The notes under the pieces were generated by a model. It did no database searches, was not told the DNA's origin, and worked only from the letters and a program-made list of their open reading frames with translations. A DNA stretch of 5,537 nt from Flavobacteriaceae bacterium (GTDB lineage Bacteria; Bacteroidota; Bacteroidia; Flavobacteriales; Flavobacteriaceae), in contig JAESTN010000249.1 in NCBI GenBank assembly GCA_016763595.1, positions 1-5,537 of the forward strand, read 5' to 3'. Below are positions 1 through 5,537 of the stretch, one piece after another (the first letter of the stretch is position 1; each line of letters begins with the position of its first letter). The position numbers and the translations under genes are program-made.

Positions 1-198
1 AAATATTTTGGATCAACTCTTGGGCAATATATTAGACAACTTAAATTGAATAAGGCAATAACAATGATGTCAACCAATCAATATTCAATGACCGAAATTT
101 GTTACAAATGTGGATTTTACGATCAAAGTCATTTCATCTCAAATTTTAAGTCTATTTATAAGACTACGCCCACCGATTTTTTAAGATTAACTTCCTAA
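1..198 (+). CDS. AraC-family transcriptional regulator, C-terminal fragment (5' end outside window)
   Basis: The reading frame is open from the first base and ends at TAA 196-198, giving 65 visible residues. They correspond to the end of an AraC/XylS DNA-binding domain. The last helix of the first helix-turn-helix and the linker helix are followed by the second helix-turn-helix, with the family signature MTEICYKCGFYDQSHFISNF at residues 30-49 and then FK...YKTTPTDFLR. The GF-D-S-F-FK-TP-(F/Y)R spacing is typical, so the family call is firm. In this family the domain binds DNA at target promoters. The N-terminal ligand-binding or sensor part is missing because of the window edge, so the signal cannot be named. 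It lies 64 bases upstream of a serine hydrolase gene on the same strand, which makes that gene a possible target or partner by inference only. Confidence 0.93.
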   Translation, partial: KYFGSTLGQYIRQLKLNKAITMMSTNQYSMTEICYKCGFYDQSHFISNFKSIYKTTPTDFLRLTS

Positions 199-214
199 TG
201 TTAATATTATACAA

Positions 215-243
215 TTACAGCGTGTTTTAAATCAATATTTTTG
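215..243 (+). promoter_or_regulatory. Possible Bacteroidota-type promoter for the lipoprotein hydrolase
   Basis: TATTTTTG at 236-243 matches the Bacteroidota -7 consensus TAnnTTTG exactly. A weak -33 candidate, TTA at 215-217 (consensus TTG), lies 18 bases upstream. Transcription would start about 7-15 bases before the ATG at 263, giving a very short leader. The region is so AT-rich that a chance match is possible. Confidence 0.35.
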
Positions 244-262
244 CTTAAAATTATATTCAAAT

Positions 263-1903
263 ATGAAATCAAATTATTTATTAGTACTTATTGCTTGTTC
301 AATTATATCGTGCAAGAACAGTAATAACTCAACATCAAAAAACACCCAATCAGAAGAAATAGAGAATTTGTATTTTTCAAAAGAGGACATTACAAAAATT
401 AAACCTACAACTCAGAGCTACAAAAATAGCTTCACGCTAAACAAAGATCAATTTCTAAACATTCACTTTACCTTAGATAAACCACTTATACAAAGTCTTC
501 AATTACTAGCACCAAACTTAACAGAAGATCAATTATTGAAAAAAGGTAATTTTCAATTTTCTTTTTTAGTGGATGGAAAAATAGTTTATGTAGAAAATTT
601 AAACAAAGGAGCTGGGTTAAAGCCTTCTAAAACAGAGCGGGTTAAGCACACTATTCGTTTGGTAACACCAAAACAAATAGATTATTGGGGTTGGTTTATG
701 TGGCTAAAATTCATGAAACTAGGTGGTGGACAAGATAAACTTAGTAAAGGAAACCATTCTTTAAGTATAGAAGTAAGGTCTTATATAAAGCAAGACACAT
801 TAAAAGTAAGTCCTCTTTTGGCTAAAGGAACTATTGTTGTTGAAGTTGCAAAAATACCCATAGATAAAAGTCTAATTCCCCTTCAAAAAATACAAGCTAA
901 TAGTGGTTGGAAAATCTCTGAAGATCACTTTGATGAAAATAAAATTGAAGCTTTAAATAGAAAAATCGCCGAAAATAGATTTGAGAATATTAACGGAATC
1001 GTAGTCATAAAAGAAGGCCAACTATTAATAGAAGAATATTTTAACGGTGAAAATAGAGATCATTTACACGATCCTAGATCCGTTGGAAAAACAATTGCAT
1101 CAACCATCATGGGCATTGCAATAGAAGAAAAGTACATAAAGAGTGAAGAAGTACAACTTAAAGAGTTTTATAATCTAAAATCACACAAAAATTACAGTCC
1201 AGCTAAAGATAACGTAACTTTAAAATCACTTTTAACCATGAGCTCTGGGTTTCTAGGTGACGATAGTGATTATGACAATCCTGGTAACGAAGAGTTTATG
1301 TATCCCACAGATAATTGGGTAAAGTTTGCACTCGATTTACCCATACAAAAAGATAGAATAATGGGTAAAGACTATACCTACTTTACAGCGGGTGTAGTTG
1401 TTTTAGGAGATGTTATTCATAAGTCGGTTCCTGGTGGTCTTGTATCCTATGCAGATAAAAAATTATTTTCTCCTTTAGGTATTACAAATTACCAATGGGA
1501 ATATACCCCACAAGGTGTCGGAAATACAGCTGGAGGAATACGACTTAGAGCTCTTGATTTTGCCAAATATGGACAGTTGTATAAAAACAAAGGAACATGG
1601 AATGGGAACCAAATAATAACCGAAAAATGGGTCGAAAAAAGTTTATCTAAACAAGTAGCACAATTAAATGACGATAATGGATTTTATGGCTACTTGTTTT
1701 GGAATAAAGTGTACACCGTAAATGGTAAAGAGTATGAAGTGTCTTTTTGTACAGGTAATGGAGGGAATAAAATTTTTATTTTTAAAGATATTCCTTTTGT
1801 TATTGTTATTACAGCGTCTTTATATAACCATCCGAATGCGCATGCCAATGTTGACAAAATGATGATTGAATATATATTACCCGCGATAATTGACAAACAA
1901 TAA
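263..1903 (+). CDS. Lipoprotein serine hydrolase, beta-lactamase-related (NylB-like) with extra N-terminal domain
   Basis: This is a 546-residue, probably membrane-anchored, serine hydrolase. The start is supported by a lipoprotein signal peptide: a short hydrophobic stretch (residues 5-16) ends in the lipobox I14-I15-S16-C17, and the next Met is far downstream. No acidic export motif follows the Cys, so a periplasm-facing anchor is more likely than a surface one (inference). Residues about 38-200 form a beta-rich region I cannot assign. Residues about 225-546 are the beta-lactamase/PBP-like fold. RSVGKT gives nucleophile S273 and K276; LTMSSGF (324-330) is the conserved core; Y373-F374-T375 followed by A-G sits at the YxN position; NTAGGIRLRALDFAKYG is at 421-437; CTGNGGN (496-502) stands at the KTG position. 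This pattern resembles 6-aminohexanoate-dimer hydrolase relatives (SxxK plus Tyr, GNGGQ) more than true class C beta-lactamases. In this family substrates range over amides, esters and D-amino-acid peptides, and cannot be predicted here. It is followed by a strong hairpin terminator. Confidence 0.9.
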   Translation: MKSNYLLVLIACSIISCKNSNNSTSKNTQSEEIENLYFSKEDITKIKPTTQSYKNSFTLNKDQFLNIHFTLDKPLIQSLQLLAPNLTEDQLLKKGNFQFSFLVDGKIVYVENLNKGAGLKPSKTERVKHTIRLVTPKQIDYWGWFMWLKFMKLGGGQDKLSKGNHSLSIEVRSYIKQDTLKVSPLLAKGTIVVEVAKIPIDKSLIPLQKIQANSGWKISEDHFDENKIEALNRKIAENRFENINGIVVIKEGQLLIEEYFNGENRDHLHDPRSVGKTIASTIMGIAIEEKYIKSEEVQLKEFYNLKSHKNYSPAKDNVTLKSLLTMSSGFLGDDSDYDNPGNEEFMYPTDNWVKFALDLPIQKDRIMGKDYTYFTAGVVVLGDVIHKSVPGGLVSYADKKLFSPLGITNYQWEYTPQGVGNTAGGIRLRALDFAKYGQLYKNKGTWNGNQIITEKWVEKSLSKQVAQLNDDNGFYGYLFWNKVYTVNGKEYEVSFCTGNGGNKIFIFKDIPFVIVITASLYNHPNAHANVDKMMIEYILPAIIDKQ

Positions 1904-1932
1904 AGCCAGTGTACAAGACTTAATAAAATTTT

Positions 1933-1978
1933 TGCTACGAAATTTCTTTGACGGAAATTTCGTAGCATTATTTATTTT
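1933..1978 (+). terminator. Hairpin terminator after the lipoprotein hydrolase gene
   Basis: A perfect 14-bp inverted repeat, TGCTACGAAATTTC at 1933-1946 and its complement at 1954-1967, encloses a 7-base loop. It starts 30 bases after the stop codon and is followed by a T-rich run (1968-1978). The T tract is interrupted by A residues, but stem length and position fit a Rho-independent terminator. It sits in the convergent gap and could also catch transcripts from the opposite operon that ends at 2159, though on that strand it is about 190 bases downstream. Confidence 0.8.
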
Positions 1979-2158
1979 CCCCAGTCTAACTTAACCACAA
2001 AAAATAGTATTCAAACTGGTTGGTAAAGGTTAAAAACACCTGAAACTAAAATTGAGGAACATACCAATACTAAAAACACATTCTAAAAAAAGTCACGATT
2101 GCAGTATGTACTGAGTTACATTAAGAAAAGTTTCTCCGTTTTCTAAAAAGAACTCTTA

Positions 2159-2836
2159 CTAAACAATTCTCTTCAACACACTATTTTTATAGGAATCACC
2201 AATTGGGATTTCAATTTTCCCAATTTCAATATCACTTTTGGTATAGGCAGTAATCTTATTTAGATTCACAATGTATGAGCGATGAACCCGTACAAAACGA
2301 GAATTCAATTTTTGCTCAAAGGCAGTTATTCCTCCTTTAAAAATAACGTTTCTATCCTTAAAATGAATCTGTACATATTCCTTCATACTTACAATATACA
2401 GCACATCATCAAGAATTATTTTTATGTTTTTTTTATTGCTTTGTACAAAAGTATATGTAGGCTCTGTCTGCTCTACTCCCTTATTTGTATTCTCTAAAAA
2501 CTTTTCTACAGCTTTAAGAAATCGTGTGAAATTTATAGGTTTTAAAAGGTAATCAACAACATTTAATTCAAAGCCTTCCAAAGCGTATTCTCTAAAGGCA
2601 GTCGTAAAAATAACTTTTGGCTTTTTATTCAAGTTTTTAAGAAAGTCGGTTCCTTTTAACAGTGGCATTTCAATATCCAAAAACATAAGGTCAATCGATT
2701 CTTCTTGAATAACTTTAATTGCTTCTACAGCAGATTCACAAGAAGCCACCAGTTCAAAATCTTCCAACTCTGATACATGTCTTTTTATCAACCTTCTTGC
2801 TAGCTCTTCATCATCTACAACGATACATTTATACAT
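2159..2836 (-). CDS. LytTR-family response regulator
   Basis: This 225-residue cytoplasmic response regulator has a receiver domain (about 1-115) joined by a short linker (about 116-128) to a LytTR DNA-binding domain (about 130-225). Receiver residues are all present: acidic pair D8-D9, phosphoacceptor D54 in FLDIEMP, T79 in FTTAF, and K99-P100 in YLLKPI. The LytTR part shows the family pattern, with DVLYIVSMKEYVQIHF at 144-159 and the conserved FVRVHRSYIVNL at 181-192. LytTR domains bind short direct repeats at target promoters. Length is normal for the LytR/AlgR group. The ATG overlaps the kinase stop codon (TAATG), so the two are co-transcribed and probably translationally coupled, and the kinase is its natural partner. 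The target genes are not shown by the sequence. The coding strand carries an A8 run (2427-2434) at the start of the LytTR region. Confidence 0.96.
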   Translation of the reverse strand: MYKCIVVDDEELARRLIKRHVSELEDFELVASCESAVEAIKVIQEESIDLMFLDIEMPLLKGTDFLKNLNKKPKVIFTTAFREYALEGFELNVVDYLLKPINFTRFLKAVEKFLENTNKGVEQTEPTYTFVQSNKKNIKIILDDVLYIVSMKEYVQIHFKDRNVIFKGGITAFEQKLNSRFVRVHRSYIVNLNKITAYTKSDIEIGKIEIPIGDSYKNSVLKRIV

Positions 2837-3894
2837 TACTTAGAAATTAAATTTAGAATTACAGAAAAACGCTCTTTGTCGCCGTTTATGATTAATATAT
2901 GCGTTTTAGGGTACAATATATGAAGCTGTGTTTTTATATTCTTAAGCCCTAAAGACTCCCTATTTTGATGTATGGTTTTTCCGTCTATTGATAACGGTTT
3001 TGAATTCTCTATTAAAAAATTGATATTCCCATTGATTGTGCTTAGTTTCATTTTAATATGGGCTTCTCTAATTTCTTGGCTTACCCCATGTTTAAACGCA
3101 TTTTCTAAAAAAGCAAGCAATAGTAGTGGTGCGATATACACTCCATCTACTCCATCATATTCAAAACTAATATTTAATCTCTTGCCATAGCGTAATTTTT
3201 CAAGAGCAATATAATTATTGAGTAAATTAATTTCATTGGTTAACGGCACAAGCTGTTCTTTACAACGGAACAAAATATAGTCTAATATTTCTGACAATCG
3301 ATCAATAACTTCTGGTGCTTCATCAGACTTTTCTAGTGCAAGCACATATAAATTATTAAGTGTATTAAACAGAAAGTGAGGGTTTAATTGATTTTTTAAA
3401 GCTTCTAATTCTGTCGTTTTCTTTTGCTCTTTTAACTGATATACCTCTTTTTGATGCCTATAATAGGAAAAGACCATTAAAATAATTGTAGGAAAAATAA
3501 GACTGCTTATATTATTTAAAAAAGCAAAAATATTTGTTATTCGATCCGTAAAAATTAAGGGAGGTCTAAATTTAAATGTTTCAGAATACTTTGGCAACAA
3601 GTAATAACAACGGATGGCCTCAAATAAGATATAGGCCACATAAATAGCTCCTAAGCAACAAATCCCAAATAAGATTTTCCTTTTTTTATATAACAATTGA
3701 GGAACCAGAAAAAATATAATTGCATACGCTAAGCTTAAGTGAATCAATACTGTTAAAAACGATCTTTCTAAAAGAAAAGATTTATCAGGTTCAAAAGGCC
3801 ACCTAGAACTTGTATAATACACCAGTATCACAGTCCAAAATAGGATGTGAAAGCGTATTTTTTTATTGAATAAAGTAGTTTTAATAATGCCCAT
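2836..3894 (-). CDS. LytS/YehU-type membrane sensor histidine kinase
   Basis: This 352-residue inner-membrane histidine kinase belongs to the LytS-like group (His_kinase plus HATPase). Four membrane segments are visible at about 13-28, 44-65, 74-93 and 124-144. Positive residues at KKRK (70-73) and YYRHQK (144-149) place those loops in the cytoplasm, leaving two short outer loops (about 29-43 and 94-120) and no separate extracellular sensor domain. A likely coiled-coil linker (about 147-168) leads to the phosphoacceptor H173 in LKNQLNPHFLFNTLNNLY. The ATP-binding region has the N-box FLENAFKHGV (N265) and the glycine box ESLGLKNIKTQL (313-324). IENSKP (295-300) stands where many kinases have DNG, a variant I associate with this kinase group in Bacteroidota. 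It is the first gene of a two-gene operon with the LytTR regulator. A TATATTTG element lies just upstream. The signal sensed cannot be told. Confidence 0.95.
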   Translation of the reverse strand: MGIIKTTLFNKKIRFHILFWTVILVYYTSSRWPFEPDKSFLLERSFLTVLIHLSLAYAIIFFLVPQLLYKKRKILFGICCLGAIYVAYILFEAIRCYYLLPKYSETFKFRPPLIFTDRITNIFAFLNNISSLIFPTIILMVFSYYRHQKEVYQLKEQKKTTELEALKNQLNPHFLFNTLNNLYVLALEKSDEAPEVIDRLSEILDYILFRCKEQLVPLTNEINLLNNYIALEKLRYGKRLNISFEYDGVDGVYIAPLLLLAFLENAFKHGVSQEIREAHIKMKLSTINGNINFLIENSKPLSIDGKTIHQNRESLGLKNIKTQLHILYPKTHILIINGDKERFSVILNLISK

Positions 3895-3905
3895 AAAATA
3901 GAATT

Positions 3906-3913
3906 CAAATATA
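3906..3913 (-). promoter_or_regulatory. Possible -7 promoter element for the kinase/regulator operon
   Basis: On the - strand TATATTTG matches the Bacteroidota -7 consensus TAnnTTTG exactly and lies 11 bases before the kinase ATG, so the leader would be only a few bases long. No good -33 TTG is found at the usual spacing of about 17-23; the nearest TTG (3927-3929) leaves only 13 bases. The element overlaps the 3' end of the hairpin at 3911-3947. Confidence 0.4.
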
Positions 3914-3947
3914 GATAAAAAGACAGCAATGCTGTCTTTTTATCTAT
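3911..3947 (-). terminator. Perfect 17-bp hairpin terminator after the second serine hydrolase
   Basis: ATAGATAAAAAGACAGC at 3911-3927 pairs perfectly with 3931-3947 around a 3-base loop. Read on either strand, the GACAGC/GCTGTC core is flanked by an A5 tract before and a T5 tract after, the classic Rho-independent layout. It starts 12 bases after the stop codon of the - strand hydrolase and ends 16 bases before the kinase ATG, so it should separate the two transcription units. Confidence 0.88.
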
Positions 3948-3959
3948 GACTATGTAAAG

Positions 3960-5537
3960 TTAATTCACTCTTTTAAAGTGTACATTTTTAACCCTTGATG
4001 TTGAAATTGTAACCCCATCAATTAATTGATTTCTCTTTTTAAATTCAAAGTCGCACATAGGGCTCGTAAATAACGCATCTTTTTTATGCCTTAGTACTAC
4101 CGTTTTTCTGCCATTGATATACAATCTTATCTTACCTTCTTCCATTTTAAACTCGTAATAACTATCTATTTCTTCACTATAATAGTTCCCTAAAAACGAG
4201 TGCAACTCTTTTTTGCTATAGACTTTTGGAGTATATACTTCAAAAGGCACTCCTTCACCTCCATTTTCGGTGGTCATTAATTTATACGTATTGCCAACTT
4301 TGATAAACTTCACAAAGGCTACAATAAATGGAGGTGTACCCAGTACTTTAAATTCATGCTTACTTATTGCTGCTAAAGGATGGATACTACCTGGACCTCG
4401 TTTATAAATCAAGGTGTTCTTTTCTAAGTACACTTTTCTAGAAGACTTTACTTTAGAGTTCCAGTATGAAGCTACATATTTTTGAAGTGTTTTATTAGAA
4501 AGTGTTATTGTGTTTATCTTTCTTTTAGGAGTCTTTTTTTCTGTTGATTTTTTGAACTCCTTCTTCAGAAATAGATCTGCTATTTGATACCCTAATGGAG
4601 TAGCAACCGCATCCGATCTATTTGTAAGTACAATCACTGTAAATTTTTGTTCAGGAAATCGAATGATATCAGACCAACTTCCAGCTCCTCTTCCACCGTG
4701 ATCTATGGTTTTTAAGCCTTTGTATTCTTTTATTTCCAAAGCTCCCGCATATGTAATTGTTTTTCCATTATTTAATACTCCTTGGGTAGTCATTAATTTC
4801 CAAAAAGAAGCATTCAGAACTTTTTGATCATAAAATTCGTCATCCCATTTTTTAATATCTTCAACAGTGGTGTAAACGCCACCATCTCCTACAACTTCTT
4901 CGGTTGACAGAAGATTTAAAAAAGCTCCAGATCGAGATGCACTATAAGTTGCTGCTCTGTTCTTTATGATCATAGAATTATCGTCAAAAAAACTGGTGTT
5001 GCTCATTTTTAGTGGCTCAAAAATTTCTTTTTGAGCAAATTTTGCAAGACTCATGCCTGATACCTTTTGTACAATTTGTCCCAATAACCAATATCCTGAG
5101 TTAGAATATAAATATTTTTCTCCTGAAGGATAGTTTAACTTTTTTTGACCTTTTATCCACTTCATGACATCGTCATCGTCATAATAATCATTTGGTCGTG
5201 TACCACTTAAATATGTAATCTGAGCATAATCTCTTAGACCACTGGTGTGATATAATAGGTTTTTAATACTTATGGTTTTAGCATATGCTGGAAAGTCTGG
5301 AAAAATAGAGCTTAAAGATTGATCCAAATCTAGCTTCCCCTGTTGCGACAACAATACAATACAAGCTGCTGTAAATTGTTTGCTGTTTGATGATATTTCG
5401 AATGCTGTTTGCGAAGTGTTAGGAACATTATGTTCTAAATTAGCCAATCCATATCCTTTGGAATATAACATCTTCCCATTTTGAATGACTCCTATCGCTG
5501 CTCCTGGCATATTTGGATGGTCCCATTTTTGGAATAA
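3960..5537 (-). CDS. Serine hydrolase, class C beta-lactamase/DD-peptidase-like, 5' end outside window
   Basis: This is a serine hydrolase of the beta-lactamase-related (AmpC/DD-peptidase-like) family. The first ATG in the window is at 5510, but the frame stays open for nine more codons to the edge (ending WDHPN before it), and PGAAIGVIQNGK is normally preceded by more sequence. I therefore read it as 5'-truncated, with 525 visible codons; any signal peptide is not seen. Numbering from the Met at 5510: nucleophile S41 with K44 (SNSK), LLYHTSGLRDY at 85-95, Y135-S136-N137 in YLYSNSGYWLLG, GDGGVYTTVEDIKKW at 208-222, and H271-G272-G273 in place of KTG. All catalytic elements are intact. A Lys-rich linker (about 316-331) leads to a C-terminal region (about 338-516) that looks like two beta-barrel-like parts, the second starting at ELHSFLGNYYSEE (435-447). 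Such tails are common in this family. The substrate (peptidoglycan peptide, D-amino-acid peptide or ester) is unknown. It ends in a strong terminator ahead of the kinase operon. Confidence 0.92.
   Translation of the reverse strand, partial: LFQKWDHPNMPGAAIGVIQNGKMLYSKGYGLANLEHNVPNTSQTAFEISSNSKQFTAACIVLLSQQGKLDLDQSLSSIFPDFPAYAKTISIKNLLYHTSGLRDYAQITYLSGTRPNDYYDDDDVMKWIKGQKKLNYPSGEKYLYSNSGYWLLGQIVQKVSGMSLAKFAQKEIFEPLKMSNTSFFDDNSMIIKNRAATYSASRSGAFLNLLSTEEVVGDGGVYTTVEDIKKWDDEFYDQKVLNASFWKLMTTQGVLNNGKTITYAGALEIKEYKGLKTIDHGGRGAGSWSDIIRFPEQKFTVIVLTNRSDAVATPLGYQIADLFLKKEFKKSTEKKTPKRKINTITLSNKTLQKYVASYWNSKVKSSRKVYLEKNTLIYKRGPGSIHPLAAISKHEFKVLGTPPFIVAFVKFIKVGNTYKLMTTENGGEGVPFEVYTPKVYSKKELHSFLGNYYSEEIDSYYEFKMEEGKIRLYINGRKTVVLRHKKDALFTSPMCDFEFKKRNQLIDGVTISTSRVKNVHFKRVN

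Noticed and set aside
1690..1968. Open frame of 92 codons on the - strand across the hydrolase 3' end and terminator hairpin
   Set aside because: It is antisense to well-conserved catalytic-domain sequence, begins inside the hairpin, and has no recognisable protein features.
1984..1990. GTCTAAC resembling an integron attC core (RYYYAAC)
   Set aside because: No matching GTTRRRY partner at a sensible distance, no integrase or cassette structure; a seven-base match is expected by chance.
2124..2144. Possible hairpin (AGAAAA/TTTTCT) as a terminator for the kinase/regulator operon
   Set aside because: The stem is only six mostly A-T pairs with a nine-base loop and no following T tract on the - strand.
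2130..2144. GTTTCT/CCGTTTTCT tandem as a LytTR binding site
   Set aside because: The spacing is too short for the paired direct repeats bound by LytTR regulators, and the position downstream of the regulator gene is not promoter-like.
2282..2497. Open frame of 71 codons on the + strand inside the response regulator
   Set aside because: It lies antisense to the LytTR domain and is explained by the AT-rich composition of a firmly identified gene.
2972..3190. Open frame of 72 codons on the + strand inside the kinase
   Set aside because: It is antisense to the conserved ATP-binding region of the kinase and has no independent support.

Overview
The window is strongly AT-rich. Its gene types point to a member of the Bacteroidota, most likely a flavobacterium: a LytS-type histidine kinase with a LytTR response regulator, an AraC-type regulator, and large serine hydrolases of the beta-lactamase/penicillin-binding-protein fold. 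No clear Shine-Dalgarno sequences are seen, and two sites match the Bacteroidota -7 promoter consensus TAnnTTTG. This assignment is inference from gene content and style, not from a marker gene.

Left half, + strand: the C-terminal end of an AraC-family regulator (1-198) enters from the left edge. After a 64-base gap comes a complete lipoprotein (263-1903). It joins an unrecognised N-terminal beta-rich region of about 160 residues to a serine hydrolase domain resembling the NylB/beta-lactamase-related group. A strong 14-bp hairpin at 1933-1967 closes this transcription unit.

Right half, - strand: a LytS-like sensor kinase (2836-3894) and its LytTR response regulator (2159-2836) share one base in a TAATG junction, so they form a two-gene operon that converges on the hydrolase. 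Upstream of the kinase, separated by a perfect 17-bp hairpin, is a second serine hydrolase (3960 to the right edge) with a textbook SxxK/YSN/HGG active site and a two-part C-terminal beta region. Its reading frame stays open to the right edge, so its true start and any signal peptide lie outside the window.

How it fits together: two different secreted-type serine hydrolases flank a membrane two-component system, with an AraC regulator at the edge. One could infer a small cell-envelope or peptide-processing locus under signal control. Nothing in the sequence proves that the regulators act on the hydrolases, and the hairpin at 3911-3947 suggests the kinase/regulator pair is a transcription unit separate from the upstream hydrolase. 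I see no mobile elements, CRISPR arrays, tRNA or rRNA, and no strong case for a wholly new system. The points most worth a second look are the promoter-like element overlapping the 3911-3947 hairpin, the unassigned N-terminal region of the first hydrolase, and an in-phase slippery A-tract between the two domains of the response regulator.
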